Shown: positions 1 through 5,976 of the stretch, piece by piece | How positions within the stretch are numbered: position 1 is the first letter of the stretch | Layout of the letters: each line of letters opens with the position of its first letter | Assembly: GCA_905373195.1 (NCBI GenBank) | Contig: CAJPSG010000002.1 | Span: 1-17,381, forward strand | Direction: 5' to 3' | From: Kingella oralis | GTDB taxonomy: Bacteria; Pseudomonadota; Gammaproteobacteria; Burkholderiales; Neisseriaceae | DNA length: 17,381 nt | Position numbers and translations under genes: made by a program | The notes under the pieces: model-generated | Databases searched by the model: none | Seen by the model: the letters and a program-made list of their open reading frames with translations, nothing else | Told to the model about the DNA's origin: nothing

Positions 1-39
1 GTGCATTGTTGCTTATCGTGATGGGGTTAAGGCAACAAA

Positions 40-83
40 AAAACGGTTAAACCCCTGTAAGGAAAAGGGGGTTTAACCGTTTT
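40..83. terminator. Long perfect hairpin, probable bidirectional terminator
   Basis: A 16-bp perfect inverted repeat (40-55 and 68-83) encloses a 12-nt loop. The left arm starts with an A-run and the right arm ends in TTTT, so either strand could form an intrinsic terminator. It lies before the first gene of the element and would insulate the AlpA operon from whatever is to the left. An operator role is also possible. Confidence 0.6.
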
Positions 84-213
84 GAAAGGTTGTTAAATTC
101 TAGGTTTTAGGGGGTAGCCGTTTTTTTGTGGGTTGCTGGTTTTTGAATTGCGGCGGTCGAGTAAGTGTATCTATGCACACACCAGCAACCAACAGCAACA
201 AGGAGCAAACACC

Positions 214-450
214 ATGCTAGACATCACTACCCTACCGCCCCACACCCAAATCGCCATTTCCGAGCTAGAAACCAGCAAAGCACGCAAGCGCAGGGGCATC
301 ATCCCGCTATCCCGCAGCCAAATCCGCCGCTTGGAAGCGCAAGGGCTATTCCCCCAATCCCGCCGCATCGCAGGCACGCGCGGCACGTTTTACCTAGCAG
401 GCGAAGTCAAAAACTGGATAGCAGAGCAAGCTAAAAAGGACAACGCATGA
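214..450 (+). CDS. AlpA-like / MerR-type helix-turn-helix regulator (first of two)
   Basis: A 78-residue DNA-binding protein. The segment LSRSQIRRLEAQGLFP (about residues 32-47) followed by FYLAGEVKNWI (59-69) is the pattern of AlpA/excisionase-type winged helices: helix-turn-helix, a wing around FP, then an EV..WI helix. This start was chosen because AAGGAG lies a few bases upstream; the longer reading frame from 133 has no such site and adds an unlike N-terminus. The stop overlaps the next ATG (ATGA at 447-450), so the two are translationally coupled. AlpA proteins activate integrase/excisionase genes or act as recombination directionality factors in P4-like elements; that role is inferred here, and no integrase is visible in the window. 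Confidence 0.8.
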   Translation: MLDITTLPPHTQIAISELETSKARKRRGIIPLSRSQIRRLEAQGLFPQSRRIAGTRGTFYLAGEVKNWIAEQAKKDNA

Positions 451-644
451 ACATCCTACGCCCCAAACAAGCCGCCGCCTATTGCGGATTTTCCGTAGCA
501 ACCCTATGGGCGAAAACCAACCCCAAAAACCGCCGCTACGACCCCGCATTCCCCAAACCATTCAAGCTAGCCGCGCGAGCCGTAGGCATCCACAAAAGCG
601 ACCTAGACGCATGGCTTGCCGCCCAAAAGGAAAACAAGGAGTAA
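447..644 (+). CDS. AlpA-family regulator (second of two)
   Basis: A 65-residue protein. The N-terminal half (LRPKQAAAYCGFSVATLW, residues 4-21) is a recognition helix-turn-helix. FPKPFKLAARAVGIHK and SDLDAWL (35-57) give the FPKPxKL wing and D.WL end helix typical of AlpA. Its start codon overlaps the stop of the previous AlpA-like gene. Tandem small AlpA-like genes suggest one controls integration or excision and the other controls element transcription, but the sequence does not say which. Confidence 0.85.
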   Translation: MNILRPKQAAAYCGFSVATLWAKTNPKNRRYDPAFPKPFKLAARAVGIHKSDLDAWLAAQKENKE

Positions 645-649
645 AAACT

Positions 650-907
650 ATGAAAACACCAGCCACCCAAAATACAAAACCCACGCCCAAAAAGCAACGC
701 CCACCCAAACCCAACCTAACCATCATAGGGCTGCCCACAGGCGACAACATCTACACCTTTACCCCGCTAGGCTACTTCCCCACCAAAAAAGCCGCCCACC
801 GCGCCATCGCCGAGCAGCAGAAAGATGCGCCCGACTTGATTTACTTCATGCTGGAAGACAAAGAAGCCCCGCTATACAAAAAAATGGCTGCCTTGTTGGC
901 AGCCTGA
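650..907 (+). CDS. Small basic hypothetical protein
   Basis: An 85-residue product I do not recognise. The first 23 residues are rich in Lys, Pro and Thr and look disordered and basic. The rest, from LTIIGLPTGDNIYTFTPLGY onward, looks like a short folded domain ending in a helix (YKKMAALLAA). The start follows an AAGGAG site and lies 5 bases after the AlpA stop, so it belongs to the same transcript. It contains an ACACCAGC motif at 656. It is the last gene before a 458-bp gap. Confidence 0.6.
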   Translation: MKTPATQNTKPTPKKQRPPKPNLTIIGLPTGDNIYTFTPLGYFPTKKAAHRAIAEQQKDAPDLIYFMLEDKEAPLYKKMAALLAA

Positions 908-915
908 AAAGGGAT

Positions 916-981
916 TGCATGGGATTGAAGTTTCAAACCTTGCATGGGGTTGTTTTTTCAAACGCCCCTTTGCATGGGGTT
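916..981 (+). repeat. Three direct repeats TGCATGGGRTT
   Basis: TGCATGGGATT at 916-926 and TGCATGGGGTT at 941-951 and 971-981, spaced 25 and 30 bp apart. TTTCAAAC precedes or follows two of the copies (931, 956). Iteron-like or operator-like arrangement; the function is unknown. Confidence 0.6.
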
Positions 982-1194
982 AAAAAGGCATCCACATACG
1001 CGAACACCCCCTTTTTTATATTGTTAAAAAACCCCACACCCAAAACAGCAAAAAAGCCCATTGCCACGCGAGCAGCAACGAGCCAAAGCACTTTTTGAAC
1101 AAAGCCATAACAAGCCCAACGCGTAACCATCCACATAAGCCCCAGTAGTCTCATTGCTGGTGTGTTGCTTACTGGCAGAATGTACCGCTAAAAC

Positions 1195-1208
1195 TTGATT
1201 TAAATCAA
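1195..1208. promoter_or_regulatory. Perfect palindrome TTGATTTAAATCAA (FNR-box-like)
   Basis: The 14-mer is a perfect dyad and exactly fits the FNR consensus TTGAT-N4-ATCAA. A TATATT hexamer (1238-1243) lies downstream, putting the dyad near -48 relative to the expected start, not the ideal -41.5 for class II FNR activation. It may be an FNR site or an operator for one of the element's own regulators. Confidence 0.5.
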
Positions 1209-1365
1209 AATCGCCATAAAGCCAACTAGGAAGCGCGTATATTGCGATTGAGTGAAAAATGTAGAAGATGTAGCACCCATGCTTTTAAATGCCATCCTAG
1301 CGCAATCTAGGGGCATTGCCGCACGGTTTAAAACACCAGCAACACTTTTCACAGGAGAAGACCAC

Positions 1366-1890
1366 ATGAACACCCTAATCCGCATTCCCTTTCACAACAA
1401 ACCCCTTTGCTTGATAGACGCAGACGGCAAGCCCTATGTAGCCATGCGCCCCATTGTGGATGGTATGGGCTTGTTTTGGGGCAGCCAACAACGCAAGCTA
1501 CAAAACCGCTTTGCTTCAACCGTAGTCATCTTGAATACAGTAGCCCTAGACGGCAAACAGCGCGAAATGCTTTGCCTACCACTGGAAAAACTGCCCGCAT
1601 GGCTGTTGAGCATCAACCCCCGAAAAGTAGCCCCCGCCATCCGCGCCAACGTAGAACGCTATCAAGCAGAAAGCGAAGCCGCCCTATGGAGCTACTGGAC
1701 AACAGGCATTGCCAAGCAAGACGAAATCCGCCGCGAAATGGCAGAGCTAGAAGCCCACGAAGCCGCATCATTCCAGAGGGGCAGCCAAGCAGGCAAGAGC
1801 CTATACACCCGCAAGCTGGAAAAGCAACGCAACGAGCTTGCCCTAGCCGCCTTACAGCGCGAACTGCCCTTTGTGTGGAGCAAACCATGA
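1366..1890 (+). CDS. Phage antirepressor, P22_AR_N domain
   Basis: A 174-residue protein whose first ~115 residues follow the P22 antirepressor N-terminal domain: IPFHNKPLCLID, then RPIVDGMGLFWGSQQRKL, STVVILNTVALDGKQREM, LPLEKLPAWLLSINPRKV, and a YWTTGIA end. The last ~55 residues are charged and helical, perhaps for oligomerisation. An ACAGGAGA site precedes this ATG; an upstream in-frame ATG at 1252 lacks one. Antirepressors of this kind bind and neutralise a phage repressor. A satellite could use one against a resident prophage or its own repressor (inference). The stop overlaps the next start (ATGA at 1887). Confidence 0.88.
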   Translation: MNTLIRIPFHNKPLCLIDADGKPYVAMRPIVDGMGLFWGSQQRKLQNRFASTVVILNTVALDGKQREMLCLPLEKLPAWLLSINPRKVAPAIRANVERYQAESEAALWSYWTTGIAKQDEIRREMAELEAHEAASFQRGSQAGKSLYTRKLEKQRNELALAALQRELPFVWSKP

Positions 1891-2573
1891 ACAAACTCAC
1901 CGTAACCGAAAACAGTATCACCGTCATCATCAAGCGCGACGATAGCCGCATAGATAGCCGCATTATTGCCACCGCACTAGGCATCCAACACGAGAGCTTG
2001 ATTAAAACACTAGAAACCTACCAAGCGGAATTAGCAGCCTTTGGGGTTTTCCGATTTGAAATCAGGAAACCTAGCAAAGGCACGAAAGGCGGGCGACCTG
2101 AAAAGTTTGCCATGCTAAACGAAGACCAATTTATTTTTGCCATAACCCTATCGCGCAATACCCCGCAGGCAGTCGCCGCCAAGCAAGCCATTGTGAAAGC
2201 CTTTGCCGCTGCAAGGCATCTGATTAACGCCCAAGCAGGCTACCTAGACGCTTATCACGAGCTACACGATACCGCCGCCCACATGGAAGCAGCAGCACAA
2301 CAGCGCGGGAGCAGCGCACCCAAAGGCGCGTGCCATGTTTGGCTTGAAAAACTGAATAACAAGCTACTAGGCATTCCCGCCCACAGCCGCAACCGCCTGA
2401 ACAAAAAACAAAAGCAACTGCTGGCAGTTTTATGTGGCATTGAAAAGACCGCCGCCGATAACATCCTACGGCAAGGCGGCAACGACAAACAGGCATATCA
2501 CGCAGCCAAACAAGCCGCACAAGACTTCATGCGGCAATACGGCAAGCCCCTACTGGCAGAAAGCAAACCATGA
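1887..2573 (+). CDS. Rha-family phage regulatory protein
   Basis: A 228-residue protein. Residues ~15-115 carry the pRha pattern: DSRIIATALGIQHESLIKTL, FGVFRFEI, TKGGRPEKFAMLNEDQF and TLSRNTPQAVAAKQAIVKAF. The C-terminal half has helical, basic segments (NRLNKKQKQLLAVL, KQAAQDFMRQYGKPL) that may bind DNA. Rha proteins affect phage growth and lysogeny. It is coupled to the antirepressor upstream by an ATGA overlap and to a tiny membrane peptide downstream by another. Together these look like one lysogeny-control operon. Confidence 0.85.
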   Translation: MNKLTVTENSITVIIKRDDSRIDSRIIATALGIQHESLIKTLETYQAELAAFGVFRFEIRKPSKGTKGGRPEKFAMLNEDQFIFAITLSRNTPQAVAAKQAIVKAFAAARHLINAQAGYLDAYHELHDTAAHMEAAAQQRGSSAPKGACHVWLEKLNNKLLGIPAHSRNRLNKKQKQLLAVLCGIEKTAADNILRQGGNDKQAYHAAKQAAQDFMRQYGKPLLAESKP

Positions 2574-2635
2574 ATCCAACCCTAGCCCTAATTGCCCTAT
2601 TGCTTTTCACGCTGGCGAGCATCAAGCCAAGATAG
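2570..2635 (+). CDS. 21-residue putative membrane peptide
   Basis: The ATG overlaps the Rha stop as ATGA. The product, MNPTLALIALLLFTLASIKP plus Arg, is one hydrophobic helix with a basic end. It uses CTA leucine codons like its neighbours. Such overlapping micro-ORFs may be translated by re-initiation. It could be a small membrane effector or a chance frame. Confidence 0.4.
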   Translation: MNPTLALIALLLFTLASIKPR

Positions 2636-2767
2636 CCTAACAACATCTCACAACAAGATTTTTTCACAACCAAAACAGAACACTAGCCCAACACCAGCAA
2701 AACCCATTTGACAACACGAGAGCGCAGAGATACAGTACAAGCCTCTCTCAACACATATACAGCGCAC

Positions 2768-2793
2768 AAATGGCAGCGTAACCGCCATTTTTT
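2768..2793 (+). terminator. Rho-independent terminator after the Rha operon
   Basis: AAATGGC (2768-2774) pairs with GCCATTT (2784-2790) around a 9-nt loop and is followed by a T-run to 2793. It lies ~130 bp after the small membrane peptide and upstream of the structured RNA. Confidence 0.65.
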
Positions 2794-2850
2794 CACGCCT
2801 ATATCTTTCAGGCTGCCTGATATGCAAATCATGCACCTATCAAAGTTAAA

Positions 2851-2922
2851 GGCGGTGTCCGCCAACCGTAAGGCGCGGGCTGGACTGTATACCAGAGAGA
2901 GCACCGCCGCCCCATTTGGGGC
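2851..2922 (+). ncRNA. Candidate structured RNA: three-way junction plus hairpin
   Basis: The outer stem is GGCGGTG (2851-2857) with CACCGCC (2902-2908). Inside are two hairpins of the same size: CGCC/GGCG (2860-2863, 2872-2875; 8-nt loop) and CTGG/CCAG (2880-2883, 2892-2895; 8-nt loop). Immediately 3' is a separate hairpin GCCCC-ATTT-GGGGC (2909-2922). The region is more GC-rich than its flanks and lies 38 bases before the start of the 130-aa gene. It could be a cis-acting leader or a small antisense/immunity RNA like the CI RNA of phage P4; that comparison is by position only. Confidence 0.4.
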
Positions 2923-2960
2923 AATCTCAAACACTCTCAAATTTATACAGGAGCATGAAA

Positions 2961-3353
2961 ATGCAATCTCAAAACCTTCAAAACCAATCAGCAAATCAAA
3001 ACGACCGCGCAGCAGAAATCAAAACGCTTGCCAACGACGCAGTAAACACGCTATGGAAGTTTGAAACCCTAACCAACTTCCAACTGCAAAAACTGCATCA
3101 CATTCAAAACGTATTGCAAGCCCTCTTGTTTGAAAAAATCAACGTGCAAAAGCACAGCATTAAACAACGCATCAACACGGATGCCATCGCCCATGCGCTG
3201 GAAATGTGCCAAGACTTGCGCAGCGATTTTTTAGAAGAGACTTACAACCTTTCCGCCAACAACGAGCTATTCAACATAGAAGAAGCCTTGTTCTACCGTC
3301 TACAAGGCGCAGACATCTCAAACATTCCCGAAAAAACCCCATACAGCGATTAA
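2961..3353 (+). CDS. Helical hypothetical protein
   Basis: A 130-residue protein I do not recognise. It begins with a Gln/Asn-rich stretch (MQSQNLQNQSANQNDRAAEI) followed by amphipathic helices (about residues 20-110) and an acidic end; there is no signal peptide or membrane segment. This start is preferred because CAGGAG lies 7 bases before it; the ATG six bases upstream directly abuts that site. It follows the candidate structured RNA, which may control it. ACACCAGC overlaps its stop codon. Confidence 0.65.
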   Translation: MQSQNLQNQSANQNDRAAEIKTLANDAVNTLWKFETLTNFQLQKLHHIQNVLQALLFEKINVQKHSIKQRINTDAIAHALEMCQDLRSDFLEETYNLSANNELFNIEEALFYRLQGADISNIPEKTPYSD

Positions 3354-3363
3354 CACCAGCCAA

Positions 3364-3395
3364 AGCCCTTGCCCTCAAAAAAAGAGGGCAGGGCT
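3364..3395. terminator. Strong hairpin without U-tract between genes
   Basis: AGCCCTTGCCCTC (3364-3376) pairs with GAGGGCAGGGCT (3384-3395) apart from one bulged T, with an all-A loop of 7 nt. No T-run follows, so it is probably a transcript-stabilising or attenuating hairpin, not a full terminator. Confidence 0.45.
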
Positions 3396-3444
3396 TGCCA
3401 CACCCATACCACTTGCACAACCCATTGTTTACAAAGGAAACGCA

Positions 3445-3756
3445 ATGGAAACAATTAAATCCTACGGCATCCGCGCCGCCGCCGAACGGCTAGGCATCCA
3501 ACCCACCGCCCTAATTGGATTGCTGGTGTCTTTGGGCTGGATAAGCAAAGGCAACCACGCCCGCGCAAGCAGCCGAGCCATCGCCGAGGGCAACATGATA
3601 CAGCTTAACGGCATCAACGCCGACGGCATATTTAGCCAAGCGCGCATTACAGAGCAGGGCATTGCCGCCCTAAAAGACAACATCGCCCGCAAGCGCGAAG
3701 GCATCGCCGCCTTGCGAGCCATGATAGAGAAATGCAAAAAAGGAGAGCAGCCATGA
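3445..3756 (+). CDS. KilAC/ANT-like DNA-binding protein
   Basis: A 103-residue protein. YGIRAAAERLGIQPTALIGL and LVSLGWISKG (about residues 7-36) resemble the helix-turn-helix of the KilAC (ANT) domain found at the C-terminus of phage antirepressors; the RITEQGIAAL segment (67-76) fits the end of that domain. The C-terminal ~25 residues form a charged helix. AAAGGAAA precedes the start. The stop overlaps the next start (ATGA at 3753). It could be the separated C-domain partner of the upstream P22_AR_N protein, since many antirepressors carry both domains on one chain (inference). Confidence 0.65.
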   Translation: METIKSYGIRAAAERLGIQPTALIGLLVSLGWISKGNHARASSRAIAEGNMIQLNGINADGIFSQARITEQGIAALKDNIARKREGIAALRAMIEKCKKGEQP

Positions 3757-3989
3757 AATTCAAAGCCAACAGCCAAAATAGCGAAATCCTAGCCATCCTA
3801 GCCGCTGGCAACACGCTAACCCACCACGAAGCCGCGCAAATGGGCATTATGGCTTTTACCGCCCGCATCAACGAAATACGCGCCGCAGGCTACAACATCG
3901 CTTGCATCATGGAAAAGCACACCAACAAACACGGCAAAACCATCAAGCGTGGGCGATACAGCCTAATCAAAGGGGGCAGCCATGAATGA
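3753..3989 (+). CDS. HTH_39-like helix-turn-helix protein
   Basis: A 78-residue basic protein. NSQNSEILAILAAGNTLTHH, then EAAQMGIMAFTARINEIRAA and GYNIACIME form a winged helix of the small phage HTH_39 type, in which TARINELR is the recognition helix. The tail RGRYSLIKGG is basic. AAGGAG precedes the chosen ATG, which overlaps the previous stop. Its own stop lies 8 bp inside the primase gene, so it is tightly coupled to DNA replication genes and may regulate or help load them. Confidence 0.7.
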   Translation: MKFKANSQNSEILAILAAGNTLTHHEAAQMGIMAFTARINEIRAAGYNIACIMEKHTNKHGKTIKRGRYSLIKGGSHE

Positions 3990-4971
3990 ACTACGAGAAC
4001 GCGCCCGCCATCACTGGCAAGGCATCCTAGGCAGTCTAGGCATTTCAGGCAGCCTGAAAAACAAACACCAGCCTTGCCCATGTTGCGGCGGCAAAGACCG
4101 CTTTCGCTTTGACGACAAAGACGGCTATGGCACATTCATTTGCAACCAATGCGGCGCAGGCGACGGCTTTCGCCTTGTAATGAACTTGCTGCATTGCGAT
4201 TTTAAACACGCTGCGAGCATCGTAGAGAGCTATCTAGGCACAGGATGGGTAAACGCCCCAACCCCCGCCAAAACGCAAGAGAAGCCCCGCGACAAGCAAG
4301 CCAAGCTGTTAAGCATCTTGGAGCAAGCTCAACCGCTTACCGCAGACAGCCCCGCCGTGCAATACCTACACCAGCGCGGGCTATCGCTGCCCGATTATCC
4401 CCAAATACGCTACCACCCCGCCTTGCCCTACTGGACGCACCACGATAGCGAGCCTATGCATATGGGCAACCGCCCCGCCATGATTGCCGCCATCACCCAA
4501 CTAGACGGCACATTGCAAGGGCTGCATTGCACCTACCTACAACAGGGCACATGGCACAAACTCGCCATCAAACACCCACAAACAGGCGAGCCGCTGCCCG
4601 CCAAAAAGATGCAAACACGATACAGCGGCGCACTCACAGGCGCAGCCGTGCAACTTTACCCCATACAAAATAATCGACTGGCAGTAGCAGAAGGCATAGA
4701 AACCGCCCTAGCCGCCCGCGAACTATTGCCCAACTGCCCGCCCGTATGGGCAGCATTAAGCGCAAACGGCATGGCATCGCTAGTGTTGCCTAACAGCATA
4801 AACGAGCTATGGATAATCGCCGACAACGACACCCCGCGCCCCATAGGAATGCAAGCCGCCGAAACCCTAGCCAACCGCGCCATAAGGGCAGGCATCGCCG
4901 TTAAGCTATGGCAGCCTGAAACGCAAGGATGGGATGCCCTAGACGAGCTAAACCACAGGGGCGAGCCATGA
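3982..4971 (+). CDS. DNA primase: zinc ribbon plus Toprim (P4-like)
   Basis: A 329-residue protein. An N-terminal zinc ribbon has Cys32/Cys35 (PCPCCGGKDRFRFDD) and Cys54/Cys57 (FICNQCGAGDGF), the pattern of P4-type primase/helicase zinc fingers. A linker region (about 120-225) follows. A C-terminal Toprim domain has VAEGIETALA (acidic Glu237/Glu240) and ELWIIADND (Asp281/Asp283), and ends GWDALDEL. Such proteins prime DNA synthesis for phage or plasmid replication. P4 fuses primase to a helicase; here the ATPase is a separate gene downstream. A palindromic double DUS (4043-4059) is read in frame as SGSLK. The gene uses CTA for many leucines, unlike tgt. Confidence 0.9.
   Translation: MNELRERARHHWQGILGSLGISGSLKNKHQPCPCCGGKDRFRFDDKDGYGTFICNQCGAGDGFRLVMNLLHCDFKHAASIVESYLGTGWVNAPTPAKTQEKPRDKQAKLLSILEQAQPLTADSPAVQYLHQRGLSLPDYPQIRYHPALPYWTHHDSEPMHMGNRPAMIAAITQLDGTLQGLHCTYLQQGTWHKLAIKHPQTGEPLPAKKMQTRYSGALTGAAVQLYPIQNNRLAVAEGIETALAARELLPNCPPVWAALSANGMASLVLPNSINELWIIADNDTPRPIGMQAAETLANRAIRAGIAVKLWQPETQGWDALDELNHRGEP
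4043..4059. repeat. Palindromic double DUS inside primase gene
   Basis: TTTCAGGCAGCCTGAAA: two uptake sequences back to back sharing their centre, encoding Ile-Ser-Gly-Ser-Leu-Lys in the primase. The same 17-mer occurs in the DUF927 gene at 6485-6501. Confidence 0.85.
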
Positions 4972-5233
4972 GCCAAGCCCAAAACGGCAAGCCGAGCGCA
5001 TCATCGCCCAGTTTGCCCCGCTTACGGACAACCCCCACGCGCCACCAAGCCATACACCAGCACCTACCGCCCTAGCCGCTGCCAAACGGGCTAAACATCA
5101 CGCCCACAAGCCATGCCTAAAAAACAATCTAGCCGCCTACACCAGTAGCCAACAGCCCCTTTTTTGGAAAATCCCAAAAAACCGTTTTCGGAAATTCCCA
5201 AAATCGCTGGCTAAAACACCAGCCCAAATTTAA
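4968..5233 (+). pseudogene. Possible frameshifted small gene after the primase
   Basis: An ATG overlapping the primase stop (ATGA at 4968) opens a 35-codon frame ending at 5075 (starting MSQAQNGKPS). A different frame stays open from about 4970 to the TAA at 5231-5233 (87 codons), contains AERIIAQFAPLTDN and TALAAAKRAKHHA, uses element-style codons, but has no start codon. One small indel near 4985-4995 would join the ATG to it. Either a short real gene ends at 5075, or this is a broken ~85-aa gene. No function is recognised. Confidence 0.35.
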
Positions 5234-5315
5234 TCCAAATTTGGATGCGTTTTAACCGCCCCAAATGTGGGGATACTAACCCATTGATTTTTCGCGTAAG
5301 CCCACATTTGGGCGC
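5162..5315. repeat. Cluster of short dyads next to primase (possible ori)
   Basis: Two related repeats, TTTTGGAAAATCCCAAAA and TTTTCGGAAATTCCCAAAA (about 5162-5205), are followed by CCAAATTTGG (5235-5244), CCCCAAATGTGGGG (about 5260-5273) and CCCACATTTGGG (about 5301-5312). The spacing is irregular. The placement after a primase suggests a replication or control site, but nothing more specific can be claimed. Confidence 0.4.
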
Positions 5316-5510
5316 AGCAAAGCAGCAAAAAATGAAGCCCTATTAAACAATCATTTAGGTTTGCCTAGGCATTTTCCGAAGCTTGGAAACCACCCCAAAA
5401 CCCATTTACTAAAAATCCAGTAAACGCCCTACCCTATCGCCCCTTGCCAACACACGCAAAAAGGGCAAAAGAGAGAGAAAACAGCGATAGGGTAGGGTAG
5501 AAAGGAAACC
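5234..5510. other. Noncoding spacer with dyads, upstream of membrane gene
   Basis: No gene seen. Dyads built on CCAAATTTGG, CCCCAAATGTGGGG and CCCACATTTGGG occur at 5235-5315, and a 14-bp inverted repeat lies at 5427-5497. It adjoins the primase gene, so it is one candidate for a replication or regulatory site. Confidence 0.5.
5427..5497. promoter_or_regulatory. 14-bp inverted repeat in leader of the membrane gene
   Basis: CCCTACCCTATCGC (5427-5440) pairs perfectly with GCGATAGGGTAGGG (5484-5497) across a 43-nt loop. It ends 13 bases before the start codon, so in mRNA it would place the ribosome site AAAGGAAA directly beside a stem. It could be an operator pair or a translational control stem. 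Confidence 0.5.
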
Positions 5511-5930
5511 ATGCAAGGTATCGCCCTTTTTATCGCCGCATTAAGCAGCGTGCTATGGCTGCTTTTCCGCGCCGCCCACCACAAAGCGCAAGAGAATGAA
5601 CAAGCCAACGAGCTAGACGAGCTACGGCAAGAGCTACAACTTTTGCAACGCGAAAACGAATTTTTAGCCCAAATGGAAGCCCGCCTAATCCCCCGCCTGC
5701 TTGCCCACTTTTCCGACTACCAAGACTACCTCATCACCCAGCAAATGCCCACCCGCAAAAAGCAGCCCATGCAAATCAAAATCGCCCGCCCCACCTACTG
5801 GCAGCCTGAAAGCATAGAACCACCCGAAACATGGCAGCCTGAAAACGCACAATGGGAGCTAGAACTAGCCGCCCTGCGAGCCGCCCGCCAAGATGCCCCG
5901 CAATTTGAAGACAAAAAAGAGGCAGCCTGA
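5511..5930 (+). CDS. Membrane-anchored coiled-coil protein, unknown function
   Basis: A 139-residue protein. Residues 2-19 (QGIALFIAALSSVLWLLF) form one N-terminal membrane helix with no obvious cleavage site. Residues ~25-60 are rich in Glu, Gln and Leu heptads (ELDELRQELQLLQRENEF), a likely coiled coil. The C-terminal part is Pro/Trp-rich and contains WQPES and WQPEN, both encoded by DUS copies (5800 and 5833). Its stop codon TGA is itself part of a third DUS (5920-5931). It lies between primase and DUF927 ATPase on the same strand, so a replication or membrane-tethering role is possible but unproven. AAAGGAAA precedes the ATG. Confidence 0.75.
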   Translation: MQGIALFIAALSSVLWLLFRAAHHKAQENEQANELDELRQELQLLQRENEFLAQMEARLIPRLLAHFSDYQDYLITQQMPTRKKQPMQIKIARPTYWQPESIEPPETWQPENAQWELELAALRAARQDAPQFEDKKEAA

Positions 5931-5976
5931 AAAAGCTGCCTATCCACGTTTTCCCTAAATACAAGGATTCCAAAAA

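Larger units (their letters stand above)
908..1365. other. 458-bp noncoding spacer with repeats and a palindrome
   Basis: No convincing gene is present. It contains three copies of TGCATGGGRTT (916, 941, 971), long A/T and C runs around 1005-1045, inverted ACACCAGC at 1156-1163, a perfect 14-bp palindrome at 1195-1208, a TATATT hexamer at 1238-1243 that could be a -10 box, and a second ACACCAGC at 1333. The layout is that of a regulatory region between the AlpA operon and the antirepressor operon. Confidence 0.6.
2636..2960. other. 325-bp leader: terminator, DUS and structured RNA candidate
   Basis: No convincing gene. It holds ACACCAGC at 2691, an intrinsic terminator (2768-2793), an inverted DUS (2807-2818) and a compact set of inverted repeats (2851-2922) described separately. 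A reading frame crosses it from 2708 to 3064, but it overlaps the terminator and the next gene and lacks a ribosome-binding site. Confidence 0.5.

Noticed and set aside
2708..3064. 118-codon + strand frame across the leader region
   Set aside because: It runs through a terminator and the structured RNA, overlaps the next gene in another frame and lacks a ribosome-binding site. Conservation of this frame in other elements would change the view.
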